A stretch of DNA of 19,093 nucleotides from Puniceicoccales bacterium. Its GTDB lineage: Bacteria > Verrucomicrobiota > Verrucomicrobiia > Opitutales > UBA9783. The first letter of the stretch is position 1. Each line of letters starts with the position of its first letter. The notes beneath the pieces are model-generated. The model did not search any database. It had not been told where the DNA came from and saw nothing but the letters and a program-made list of their open reading frames with translations. Position numbers and translations under genes: made by a program. Below are positions 6,389-15,040 of the stretch, in pieces. The DNA lies in NCBI GenBank assembly GCA_031260015.1, contig JAIRKR010000064.1, forward strand, positions 1 through 19,093. Reading direction: 5' to 3'.

Positions 6389-9300
6389 ATGTCTTTTATA
6401 GATGTTGTAATCGTGTGTTTCTTTCTAGGACTCACACTATTGGTTGGATTTCGATCCAGCAAGCGTATTAAAACACTCAAAGAATATGCTATAGGCAATC
6501 GTGACTTTACTGATTTTGTCGTGTTTAGTACAGTAATCGCTACGGTCATCGGAGGTAATTCTACCATTGGTCTCATAGGCCAGGTACACAAGATAGGGGT
6601 AACACAAATTTTAGCACAACTGGGGACCCCTATTTCTTACATAGTTATTGCATTTTTTGTATCGGGTCGCATCAAAAAGTATTACGGTTGTGTTTCCATT
6701 GGTGATATTTTGTACAAAAGCTATGGTAAACCTGGTAAGATTTTTGGTGGTTTTGTTTCATGTTGTTACGAATCGCTTAACGTTTGTTTGCCATTCATGA
6801 GCATGGGAATCATTCTTAATATGTTTACCAATATACCTTACATATACTGTTTGCTGATTTCAGGAGTGATCATTCTTTTTTATACGGGACGCGGTGGTAT
6901 AAGAGCGGTGACGTTTACGGATGTTTTGCAATTTACTGTTTTGATCATTGCCATCCCCGCTTTATTGAGTATTTTATTGTATCAGATTGGGGGCGTAAAG
7001 ATGCTCTTTCAATCTTTACCCCAGTCCCATTTATCCATTAGTGATGCAAATTTACATCGCTACATGCTGATACTGTGGACATTTTGCTTACCTTCTTTGT
7101 CGCCAACCGTGACGCAAAGATTACTGATGACAAACAGTAAAAGGCAAGGATGGAGAGCGTATTTCGGATCAGGTTGCGTTTATTTTATCGTAATTTCGGT
7201 GGGGACCATGATTGGATTGTGTGCGCGCGTGTTATATCCTGACTTGACTCATTCGGATCAGGCGTTGCCTATGATGATGCGTCAATATTTATCCGTTGGT
7301 ATGTACGGTTTTGTCATTGCTGGATTTTTAGCCGTTTTTATGTCTACCGTGGACTCGATTTTAAATGCAAGCAGCATTAGTTTGGTAAATGATCTTATTT
7401 TACCTTGCATGAAACAGCACCCCTCAGAAGAACGAAAATTGATCATAGCAAGACGGGTTTCTTTTGGGTTGGGGGCTGTTGCAATCTTTTTTGCCGCAAA
7501 CTGCGAAGGTCTTTTCGAAACTAAAATTTTATCGAGAAGTTTATGGTTTCCGCTCATTGTTGTCCCCTTGTATTTTGCAGTATGTAATCGAAAAATTTCA
7601 AAGACAGGGCTTTTTTCAAGCGTACTCATTGGTTTTATAACCGTGTTGTTGTGGAATACATACATGAAGCCCACAACAAAAATTGACGGATTATTCCCTG
7701 GATTTTTTGCAAACTTTGCAGCCTTTATATTGTTTTACATATTTGGGGGGCACAGCAATATTTTTTCGCCTCAGGAACTAGCGAAGATAGAACAAATTGA
7801 AAGTGAACGCTATAGGCCTTTAAATAAAGTTGATGGAAAAGGCTTTCGCATAAAAACAGGTTATTTTCTAGGAATATTTTTAATCTCTACACAAATTCTT
7901 CCTTTGTTGTTTTTTTGTGAGCATGTAACAGCGGATAAGGTCACGTTAGCTGTCATTAATGGTTTTATTGCTATGTTGTTAATTTTTGGTCCCCATTTAC
8001 CCGGGTTTCAGCGGAGACGTTTTAAACTATTTGAGTATTATATGTTAGTTATTTCTTTTCCTCTTTCTTCGTTGTACCTTGTAATAAAAGACACTCATTG
8101 CAATGGTTTTTACCTTTTGGTTTTCTTAATGTCCATTGCACTAGTTCTTATATTAGCCGACGAAAAGTATCGAAAATATATGCACATCTTTGTAATCACT
8201 TTGGTTATTGGTAGTAGCATTGCTTTCGTGAACATGGATTTAACCTTTGCATTTCCAGAGTCCATGCGTTTGGCTTACGGGTTGTACCTGTTTAGCTTTT
8301 TCTTGGTAATGGGCGTCTTATGGTTTCGCATGAAGATGTTTATGCTGGAAAGGGAAAAGGCAGTTATAGAGGAACGCTACAGTTTAGCCCGCAGTCTGTC
8401 GCATGACATTGTAACACCCGTAACCATTGTGCGTCTGATGTTGAAGAAACTCGACAAAGAGTCTTTATCGGAGCAAGAAAAACATCTACTGATGAAAAAT
8501 GCAAAAGAGATATCGGGCATTGTCGATTCCATTTTGCCAGGTGTTTCCAAGCAATATGATAATTTGTCGGCCGAAAACATTGGTTCTATTATTAGAGATT
8601 GTCTTGAGCAAAAGAAAATTTTACACCAGCATCTACGTTTTCGACTAGAGATTCGTGAAGATGTGGAAGCCCGTGTTGATGCTTTACTTTTCTTAAGACT
8701 CATGTCGAATTTGATCAATAATAGTATAGAGGCAACGCAGGAAATACGGAGTGGCGCCATTGTAGTTTCGATAGGTAAGGATGTTTTGGGCAACGTACAA
8801 ATTACTCTAAGGGACAACGGCTACGGTATTTCTTTAGAACGATTGGATAAAATTCTTAGGGAAGAAAAACGAGATGAGAAGTATGGTTTAAGCATTGGTT
8901 TACAAGAGGCACGTGAAATTATGTGGTCATGGCATGGTCGTCTTGAATTGGATTCTTCACAAGAAAACGGAACCAGCGTGACCTTACTGTTACCGGATAA
9001 AAGTCGTTCTCAACTCATTGAAGAAGATGCTTACGGACAAAGATTGCTGCGGGCAAGAAGTGTCTACGATCCTAAAAGTGCCTCAAATTTTGTTCTGATA
9101 GATTCCGATTTGGATTATCAAGAATCATGTAAAATAACAGCGCAGGCTTTAGGGCTTAGGTTAAAAACTTATTCAAAGATGGATGATATTTGGAAGGATC
9201 TGCATGGTTTTGATAAGAGAACATGTTTTTTCATTGAATACGTACCCAATGACGAGTTCAATGCGATAGATTGTGCTAGAGATTTGTACAGTAAGGGATA

Positions 9301-9397
9301 CGAGAATTTGGTGATCATTGCTTCGTTTTTGCCGGAGGTGCCCGAGTGTTCCATCGTGAAGAAAATTATATCTAAGGATTTACCTATTTTGGGGTGA
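6389..9397 (+). CDS. Na+/solute symporter (SSS)-6TM-histidine kinase-degenerate receiver fusion
   Basis: This 1002-residue protein joins four parts. Residues 1-450 are a sodium:solute symporter (SLC5/SSS) with about 12-13 TMs and the signature GRGGIRAVTFTDVLQF (167-182). Residues 488-647 add six more hydrophobic segments, including FEYYMLVISFPLSSLYLV and LLVFLMSIALVLILAD, which by eye recall the membrane sensor of CqsS/LqsS-type kinases. Residues 650-870 are a histidine kinase: phospho-acceptor His672 in LSHDIVTP, N box NLINNSIEA (774-782), DNGYG (809-813) and the glycine lid YGLSIGL. Residues 900-1002 have a receiver-like layout with Asp905 and Asp907, but Glu950 stands where the phosphorylated Asp should be. 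CbrA of Pseudomonas is a known SSS-kinase fusion; this one has a different middle and tail. The substrate and downstream regulator are unknown. The stop overlaps ligA by one base. Confidence 0.88.
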   Translation: MSFIDVVIVCFFLGLTLLVGFRSSKRIKTLKEYAIGNRDFTDFVVFSTVIATVIGGNSTIGLIGQVHKIGVTQILAQLGTPISYIVIAFFVSGRIKKYYGCVSIGDILYKSYGKPGKIFGGFVSCCYESLNVCLPFMSMGIILNMFTNIPYIYCLLISGVIILFYTGRGGIRAVTFTDVLQFTVLIIAIPALLSILLYQIGGVKMLFQSLPQSHLSISDANLHRYMLILWTFCLPSLSPTVTQRLLMTNSKRQGWRAYFGSGCVYFIVISVGTMIGLCARVLYPDLTHSDQALPMMMRQYLSVGMYGFVIAGFLAVFMSTVDSILNASSISLVNDLILPCMKQHPSEERKLIIARRVSFGLGAVAIFFAANCEGLFETKILSRSLWFPLIVVPLYFAVCNRKISKTGLFSSVLIGFITVLLWNTYMKPTTKIDGLFPGFFANFAAFILFYIFGGHSNIFSPQELAKIEQIESERYRPLNKVDGKGFRIKTGYFLGIFLISTQILPLLFFCEHVTADKVTLAVINGFIAMLLIFGPHLPGFQRRRFKLFEYYMLVISFPLSSLYLVIKDTHCNGFYLLVFLMSIALVLILADEKYRKYMHIFVITLVIGSSIAFVNMDLTFAFPESMRLAYGLYLFSFFLVMGVLWFRMKMFMLEREKAVIEERYSLARSLSHDIVTPVTIVRLMLKKLDKESLSEQEKHLLMKNAKEISGIVDSILPGVSKQYDNLSAENIGSIIRDCLEQKKILHQHLRFRLEIREDVEARVDALLFLRLMSNLINNSIEATQEIRSGAIVVSIGKDVLGNVQITLRDNGYGISLERLDKILREEKRDEKYGLSIGLQEAREIMWSWHGRLELDSSQENGTSVTLLLPDKSRSQLIEEDAYGQRLLRARSVYDPKSASNFVLIDSDLDYQESCKITAQALGLRLKTYSKMDDIWKDLHGFDKRTCFFIEYVPNDEFNAIDCARDLYSKGYENLVIIASFLPEVPECSIVKKIISKDLPILG

Positions 9398-11427
9398 TGG
9401 TGAATAAAGCGTCTCTGGATCGGGAAAAAGCGCGTAAATATTTACGCGCTTTATGTATACAAATAGAACGGCATGATTATTTATATTATCGTGCAAATCG
9501 TCCTGAAATTTCTGATTTTGAGTACGACTGTTTACGGGCTGAAAAGCAAGCGTTGCTAAAATTGTATCCCGAATGGAGTCAGGATGAAGGTCCGGGCAGC
9601 GATTTGGGGAACTTGCATTTTCCTACGACCAAACATTTGTTTCCGATGTTAAGTTTGAGCAATACGTACTCCCAAGAGGAATTATTGGAGTTTTTCCACC
9701 GTATCGAAGGAAAGGTACAAGCCCCATGTACTTATCTATTGGAGCCTAAAATAGATGGCGTTGCCATTAATCTCGTGTACAAGCAGGGGCATTTGGAAAA
9801 GGCAATTACAAGGGGGAACGGTTATGTGGGCGAAGTGGTTACCGAAAATGTAAGGACAATCAAAGAAATTCCTTTGACGCTACCTGAGAATGCTCCCGAA
9901 GAAATTGAATTGCGTGGAGAAATTTATTTAACCGAGAGGCAATTTACTCACTTGAATGAGGAACAAGAAAGGTTAGGACTGGAGACTTATGCGAATGCGC
10001 GTAATTTGGCCGCCGGCAGTCTAAAATTATTGGATGCAAATGAAGTGGCCAGACGCCGATTGCATTTTATAGCTCACGGTGTGGGCTTTGTCAGTAACGA
10101 CACGCATTTAGATACGCAGGAGCGCTTGTATGGTTTTTTTGCGCAATGGGGAGTCCCTGTTTTTTCGTTTGTTATGCCCGGGAATAGTGCGGAACAAATT
10201 TGGAACCTCATTGCACGTTTTCGCTCAACGAAGGAAAAGTTACCTTACGGTACGGATGGGGTTGTCGTTAAAGTCAACGATAGATTGTTGCAGGAACAAT
10301 TGGGGGTAACCGCAAAATCACCGCGTTGGGCCATCGCCTACAAATTTGAACCCGAATCGGCAGAAACTTTACTGCAAGAGGTCACTTTTCAAGTAGGGCG
10401 TACCGGAGTAATCACGCCGGTAGCCGAATTAATGCCGGTAGATTTAGCGGGGTCCAAAGTTGCACGCGCAACTTTACATAATTTCGATGAAATTCAAAGA
10501 AAAGATATTCGTAAAAAGGATATCGTGATTGTTCAAAAAGCTGGAGAAATTATTCCGGCCATCGTAGGTGTGAAAAAAGATAAACGGAGCGCATCGGCAG
10601 AGAAAATAGAAGTGCCGTTACAATGTCCCGCATGCGGTGCGCCTCTATTAAAGATTGCAGGCGAGGTTGTGATCAGGTGTACGTCGTTAAATTGTCCACC
10701 GCAATTGAGATTAAAAATTGTTCATTTCGCCTCAAAAGATGCCATGAACGTGGATGGGTTGGGTCCTAAAATTGTAGATATTCTGGTGTCCAAAGGATGG
10801 CTGAAGGACGTTGCGGATGTTTTTACTTTAATTGATTATAGGGACGTATGGATACGTTTGCCTGGGTTTTCAGCTACGTCGGTGGACAATGTGCTGCTTG
10901 CCATTGAAAAGGCCAAAAATAGACCTTTAGGATGCCTATTGTATGGACTCAGCATTCCCCATGTGGGGGTTGAATTGGCTAAAAAACTGGCCGAATACAG
11001 TACCGCTTTGGAACAATTAATGCGCTTGTCGGTGGAGCAGTTGCAAGAAATTCCTTTGGTGGGAGAAATTATAGCTCGCAGCATTGTGGACTTTTTTGCA
11101 AACGTAAGGAATCAAAGCATTATTGAAAAACTGTTGCAATTGGGGATTAAAACAAATTTTTTGGAAAAGCCAACAAAACACCCTTTGAATGGGAAAATAT
11201 TGGCTTTAACGGGATCTTTAACTCGGTTGACTCGTGTCGAAGCCGAACGCGTTATTGCATCTTTAGGTGGGAGCGTGGGTCGTATGATTACAAAGCAGAC
11301 TTCCATCTTGGTTTGTGGTACGAATCCTGGCAATAAGTTTGCGAAAGCAAAAGCATTGGGAATTCAAATCTGGAATGAGGAAGAATTTTTACACCACGTT
11401 GGCATTTTGCATGCAGATAGAAGTTAG
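9397..11427 (+). CDS. ligA: NAD+-dependent DNA ligase LigA
   Basis: LigA seals nicks in duplex DNA during replication and repair, using NAD+ for enzyme adenylation. The 676 residues carry all standard parts: the Ia domain (HDYLYYRANRPEISDFEYD), the nucleotidyltransferase motif LEPKIDG with adenylated Lys118, and LRGEIYL. They are followed by DGVVVKVN and the OB-fold region TFQVGRTGVITPVAEL. Next come a four-Cys zinc finger (CPAC...CTSLNC), helix-hairpin-helix repeats, and a C-terminal BRCT domain from about residue 597 (GKILALTGSL to EEFLHHVG). Length is normal. ATG 9397 overlaps the upstream stop as TGATG, suggesting translational coupling; GTG at 9394 in the same frame is an alternative. 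No strong SD is present. An essential replication gene tied to a transporter-kinase is unusual. Confidence 0.97.
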   Translation: MVNKASLDREKARKYLRALCIQIERHDYLYYRANRPEISDFEYDCLRAEKQALLKLYPEWSQDEGPGSDLGNLHFPTTKHLFPMLSLSNTYSQEELLEFFHRIEGKVQAPCTYLLEPKIDGVAINLVYKQGHLEKAITRGNGYVGEVVTENVRTIKEIPLTLPENAPEEIELRGEIYLTERQFTHLNEEQERLGLETYANARNLAAGSLKLLDANEVARRRLHFIAHGVGFVSNDTHLDTQERLYGFFAQWGVPVFSFVMPGNSAEQIWNLIARFRSTKEKLPYGTDGVVVKVNDRLLQEQLGVTAKSPRWAIAYKFEPESAETLLQEVTFQVGRTGVITPVAELMPVDLAGSKVARATLHNFDEIQRKDIRKKDIVIVQKAGEIIPAIVGVKKDKRSASAEKIEVPLQCPACGAPLLKIAGEVVIRCTSLNCPPQLRLKIVHFASKDAMNVDGLGPKIVDILVSKGWLKDVADVFTLIDYRDVWIRLPGFSATSVDNVLLAIEKAKNRPLGCLLYGLSIPHVGVELAKKLAEYSTALEQLMRLSVEQLQEIPLVGEIIARSIVDFFANVRNQSIIEKLLQLGIKTNFLEKPTKHPLNGKILALTGSLTRLTRVEAERVIASLGGSVGRMITKQTSILVCGTNPGNKFAKAKALGIQIWNEEEFLHHVGILHADRS

Positions 11428-11650
11428 AGTCGTTGCCGGTGGATCGAGGTGTGAAGTTTTTCCTCTAAATGAAGAGAAAACGTCATTGAGGGTTAAATTG
11501 ACACGTCCAGCGTTGGAAGGCCGTGCCAATAAACAATTGTGCGAAATTTTATCCAAATATTTTGGAGTTCCCCAAAAGCACGTTCGTATTGTCTCGGGTG
11601 AACAGAGTCGGCGTAAACGTGTAGAAATTACACAACTGTTTTTGCCGTAA
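11411..11650 (+). CDS. DUF167/YggU family protein
   Basis: This is a 79-residue protein of the DUF167 (COG1872, YggU) family, a small conserved alpha/beta fold of unknown molecular function. The sequence follows the family closely: RVVAGGSRCEV near the start, LRVKLTRPALEGRANK in the middle, then KYFGVPQKHVRIVSGEQSRRKRVEI to the end. I chose ATG 11411 because homologues begin just before the first beta strand; the frame is open upstream only as ligA overlap. The start lies inside ligA and the genes share 17 nt, so the gene is probably translated by coupling with ligA. No terminator is evident after it. Confidence 0.85.
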   Translation: MQIEVRVVAGGSRCEVFPLNEEKTSLRVKLTRPALEGRANKQLCEILSKYFGVPQKHVRIVSGEQSRRKRVEITQLFLP

Positions 11651-11869
11651 AAAGTTTGAGGCACCCTAGAATTGTATTGTCGTATTGAGAACGGATATGT
11701 GTTCGAAGTTAATCTTATGCAGCCAGGTATGTTTTAGGTGTGCTGTAAGTTTCTGTCTGAATCAGTACCCCGTATTGCGATGAACAGGATGGATTGATTT
11801 TGTTAAGAATTATAAAATTAATTCATTCTAATCTTCTTTTTTTGTGCGCAAAATGTATGAATAAATTGT
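11651..11869. other. 219-bp intergenic region before ychF
   Basis: No ORF, RNA gene or clear terminator is recognisable. The last 80 bases are AT-rich, with TTGATT, TATAAA and TCTAAT elements but no pair at a convincing promoter spacing. There is no SD before the ychF ATG. Confidence 0.4.
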
Positions 11870-12976
11870 ATGTTAAAGGTAGGTATTGTTGGGTTTCCCA
11901 ATGTGGGTAAAAGCACGCTATTTAATGCGGTGACACGCACAAGAAAAGCGGAGGCTGCTAATTATCCTTTTTGTACGATAGAGCCCAATGTGGGTATTGT
12001 TGAGGTGCCCGACGAACGTCTTGAAATTCTTGCAAAACTGGTTTACACCGAGAAAATTGTCCCTGCGGCCATCGAATTTGTGGATATTGCCGGTCTGGTC
12101 AAGGGTGCATGTACGGGTGAGGGCCTAGGAAATCAATTTTTGGCGAATATACGAGAAGTTGACGCCATCGTGCAGGTGGTGCGTTGTTTTGATGAGGCTG
12201 ATATCCTGCATCACATGGGTACGGTGGATCCTGTTCGGGATATGGAAGTCGTTAACACCGAATTACTTTTGGCCGATTTGCAATCCGTAGAACAGCAAGT
12301 CGAACGTTGGTCCAAAAGGGCAAAATCTTTCGACAAAGAAGTTTTATTTACCTACCAATTACTGCTCAAAATACAGCAGCATCTCAATACGGGTAAACCT
12401 GCTTATGCCATGGTGCTGAATACGGAAGAAGCTGAAAAGATAAAACAATTTTGTTTGCTCACTTGCAAACCCACACTCTACGTCTGCAACGTTTCCGAAG
12501 ATGACTTGCGATATCCGGAAAAAAATTGTTACATTTCCGCAGTGCAGCATTACTTGGCGCAAAATTCGAAGAGCGATTATTGTGCATTATCGGCCAAACT
12601 GGAATCGGAGCTTTCCGAATTATCGCCTCAGGAATCCAAAGAGTTTTTGCTAACGCTCAATTTAGAAGACAGCGGTGTTTCGACACTCATTCGCAAGGCT
12701 TATCGACTTTTAGGCTTGGCTTCCTACTTTACTGCGGGGGTACAAGAAGTGCGTGCTTGGACCTTTTTGCTTGGCATGACGGCCCCCGAATGTGCAGGTA
12801 TCATCCATACGGATTTTCAAAAAGGCTTCATCAAAGCCGAAGTTACCGCCTACGATGATTTTGTAAAATTGGGAGGGTATGTTGGAGCCAGGAAAGAAGG
12901 CAAAGTGCGACTGGAAGGAAAAGATTATCTTTTTCAAGAAGGCGATATCGCTTTATTTAAGTTTAATGTGACCTAA
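11870..12976 (+). CDS. ychF: Redox-regulated ATPase YchF (OBG-like)
   Basis: YchF is a conserved cytoplasmic Obg-family P-loop ATPase that associates with ribosomes and stress responses. The 368 residues contain the P loop GFPNVGKST (8-16), NYPFCTIEPNVG, the Walker B region FVDIAGLVKGA, GLGNQFLANIREVDAI and VQVVRCFDE. NVSE stands in place of NKxD, the change that gives the family ATP rather than GTP preference. The C-terminal TGS-like domain is present (SYFTAGVQEVRAWTF, HTDFQKGFIKAEV). VTRTRKAEAANYPF and IVQVVRCF are the forms I associate with Verrucomicrobia/PVC members, a weak taxonomic hint. The ATG at 11870 begins directly at the family N-terminus; no SD is visible. Confidence 0.96.
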   Translation: MLKVGIVGFPNVGKSTLFNAVTRTRKAEAANYPFCTIEPNVGIVEVPDERLEILAKLVYTEKIVPAAIEFVDIAGLVKGACTGEGLGNQFLANIREVDAIVQVVRCFDEADILHHMGTVDPVRDMEVVNTELLLADLQSVEQQVERWSKRAKSFDKEVLFTYQLLLKIQQHLNTGKPAYAMVLNTEEAEKIKQFCLLTCKPTLYVCNVSEDDLRYPEKNCYISAVQHYLAQNSKSDYCALSAKLESELSELSPQESKEFLLTLNLEDSGVSTLIRKAYRLLGLASYFTAGVQEVRAWTFLLGMTAPECAGIIHTDFQKGFIKAEVTAYDDFVKLGGYVGARKEGKVRLEGKDYLFQEGDIALFKFNVT

Positions 12977-13274
12977 GCTCTACGTGCGTACCCATATGCG
13001 GTTTTACGATGGCGGCTTCTTTTGCATTCCGCAATAACGCGTAATGGGACCGCAAATAATTTTTGTGTAAGCCACGAAACCGTCCAGCTTACTCATGCCA
13101 CAACCCTAGAGTGAGAATCCAATCCTCAATTCCGAAAATATCACTCGGATGCTTCTCTACTATTTGCAGATCAAATACTCTATTGCGATCGCGGGATATC
13201 GAAAGTTCAACCTCCCCGGAAGCATTCCCTGTTTGAATCGGCTTTCGGTAACCCGCATTCATGTGCAGACCACG
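12963..13274 (-). mobile_element. IS256 (mutator-type) transposase remnant
   Basis: The minus strand from 13274 to 13089 reads as a 61-codon open stretch beginning RGLHMNAGYRKP, then GEVELSISRDRNRVFD, QIVEKHPSDIF and DWILTLGLWHE. This fits the conserved N-terminal part of IS256-family transposases: NGYRKKTV, then GEVEL.(I/V)PRDRNG.FEP..V.KHQ, then D.KI..LYARGM. The frame is closed by TGA at 13277-13275 and TAA at 13091-13089. It reopens to 12963 with coding-like but unassigned sequence (NYLRSHYALLRNAKEAA, then IVKPHMGTHVEL). No catalytic DDE region or terminal inverted repeats are seen, so it is a short decayed fragment. A plus-strand 70-codon frame overlapping it (13149-13361) is judged spurious. 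Confidence 0.5.
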
Positions 13275-13460
13275 TCACACAGAAATTATCGTCTTCTCCA
13301 CATCCGAATCTGCCCCAGTGACGAAGACGTCCATGGCAGAGGCCTTCCCATTTGCAGATAATCTCCATTGGAATCTTAATATGAGCTGAACTCTATCATC
13401 AAATCAACCCACGCTTTCTATCACATCAAAGTTCTTGGATTAAACCCAACGCACGGAACA
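13275..13460. other. non-coding or decayed sequence beside the IS256 remnant
   Basis: No intact gene is seen. Minus-strand frames give short open pieces (for example ANGKASAMDVFVTGADSD) directly upstream of the transposase fragment in the same frame, broken only by the TGA at 13277-13275. They may be its degraded N-terminus, but I cannot match them to the family. Confidence 0.35.
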
Positions 13461-14687
13461 TTAGCAATTTTGGCCAACTCTAAATTTTTTATCTATGATT
13501 TTAACTACACAGCAATCTGACCACACATTCAGTGACGTTTCCACCATATCGATGACTGCGTAGAATGGAAGAATTATCCATAGAATATCAATGGGGACAT
13601 CCATGCTGGTCAGCAGACTCATGCTCAGAAAAAAACACCCCATGGGCACTCCGGCATTTCCAATAGCAGCGATGGTGGATATAAAAATCCACTGCAACAG
13701 CGTAAATAAATTGCTCTCGAATCCGTTGTTTTGCATAACGTAGATGATAGTTGTAAAAATAAACGCGGCGCATCCATTCATATTGATTGCAGTGCACAGC
13801 GGAAATGCGAATCTACTGATTTCTTGTGATACTTTTAGATTATTTTCTGCCGTTTTCATGGTTATCGGTAGTGTTCCAACGGACGATTTGGAAAAAAATG
13901 CCACCGATAATGCCGGAAACATGGCCTTCAACATGGTTAGCGGATTGATTTTGTGAACCCACAGGAATATTGGCAATACCAAAATCCCCTGCACAAGGTT
14001 GGACAATAATATTACTGCCAGATATCCCCCCAACCCTTTCATATGGGTTCCATTTTTTAGTTGCACAACGGCGGTGGAGATAAATCCAAACAGAGCTAAC
14101 GGGAGCGCCTTCACCACCCATCCAATGATGATTAAAAACATTCCCTGGATCATTTTAAAAAAATTATTCCACGATTGAGATTCACTTATGGGTGTGTACC
14201 TGATGGCGATTCCGGTGATAATACCCACAAAAAGTGCGCCCATCACGTTGTGTTCCAAAAACGGAGATAATATGTTGGACGGAATAATGTTTAGTATACA
14301 ATCTGCATATTTTCCGTTCTGGATAGCGTCAATGGGATTTCCGTTAATTGCCGAAGTAATATTTGATGGAGAAATCAATAAATATAGAATGCATGCCACG
14401 AAGGAAGCAATCACCGTTGTTCCCAGGGTGTACAAAAGCGTATGTTTTCCGATTTGTTTTAATTGAAGGTTAGCACTTTGCTGGGATATTGAAACAATGA
14501 CCGAAACAGCGATTATGGGCAGACTCATGCATTTAAAAATTTTCATGAAGGCACTCGATATAAAATCAGACACCGGCTGCATGAGATTCCCATATCCGCA
14601 TGCACATCCAAGAATAATAGCGAGAGCATACAGCATTCGATTATGCTTTATGGGTATTTTTATTTTTAAAAAATCGCTCAATAACAT
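13461..14687 (-). CDS. DAACS-family (GltP/DctA-like) cation symporter with altered binding-site residues
   Basis: This is an inner-membrane dicarboxylate/amino acid:cation symporter of 408 residues. The family core is recognisable: the HP1 loop FFSKSSVGTLPITM, the TM7 motif INMNGCAAF, the HP2 loop GNAGVPMG and TM8 IDMVETSLNVWSD. Relative to GltPh, TM7 NMDGT is NMNGC (Asp312 to Asn304, Thr314 to Cys). In TM8, Asp394, Thr398, Asn401 and Asp405 are kept, but Arg397, which holds the acidic side chain, is Glu383. The substrate is therefore probably not glutamate, aspartate or a C4-dicarboxylate, and cation coupling may differ. I prefer ATG 14687; an in-frame TTG at 14756 would add 23 polar residues. 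Neither has an SD. It stands alone, opposite to its neighbours and beside an IS256 remnant, suggesting acquisition by transfer. Confidence 0.85.
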   Translation of the reverse strand: MLLSDFLKIKIPIKHNRMLYALAIILGCACGYGNLMQPVSDFISSAFMKIFKCMSLPIIAVSVIVSISQQSANLQLKQIGKHTLLYTLGTTVIASFVACILYLLISPSNITSAINGNPIDAIQNGKYADCILNIIPSNILSPFLEHNVMGALFVGIITGIAIRYTPISESQSWNNFFKMIQGMFLIIIGWVVKALPLALFGFISTAVVQLKNGTHMKGLGGYLAVILLSNLVQGILVLPIFLWVHKINPLTMLKAMFPALSVAFFSKSSVGTLPITMKTAENNLKVSQEISRFAFPLCTAINMNGCAAFIFTTIIYVMQNNGFESNLFTLLQWIFISTIAAIGNAGVPMGCFFLSMSLLTSMDVPIDILWIILPFYAVIDMVETSLNVWSDCCVVKIIDKKFRVGQNC

Positions 14688-14756
14688 GGTCGCATTCTCG
14701 GAGAGAAAACGGTACTGTAAATAATTCTGGTAAAGGGCTAAAAAACCTTCACTCAA

Positions 14757-15040
14757 ACAGTTTTTTTGCTCAACTTTTCAGCGAACAAAATCACTCGTTA
14801 GGAGCAAATTGTATTTCGGTTCCAAATCTTGGCAATCCACTTTTTCTCCAAATTTCGAATTCCGAGAACAAGACTTTTAATTCTAGTGATCCGTATCCGG
14901 ATAACAGCTCTTGATTGGAGACTGTAATTATCGATAAGCAATTTAAGCATCCGTAAAGTAAGACCTAGGGCTTAAAAATTTGAATGATTCATTTCTAAAA
15001 TAAAATTTTTATGTTGATCCAAAGCAGGTTAGGGGATAAA
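14757..15040. other. divergent intergenic region between the symporter and glgP
   Basis: About 290 bp without a recognisable gene. The glgP-proximal part is AT-rich, with TTGAAT (14980-14985) and TAAAAT (15001-15006) separated by 15 nt as a weak candidate promoter. I see no tRNA, riboswitch or strong hairpin. Confidence 0.4.

Noticed and set aside
13149..13361. Plus-strand 70-codon ORF
   Set aside because: No recognisable family, and the opposite strand carries the IS256-like similarity.
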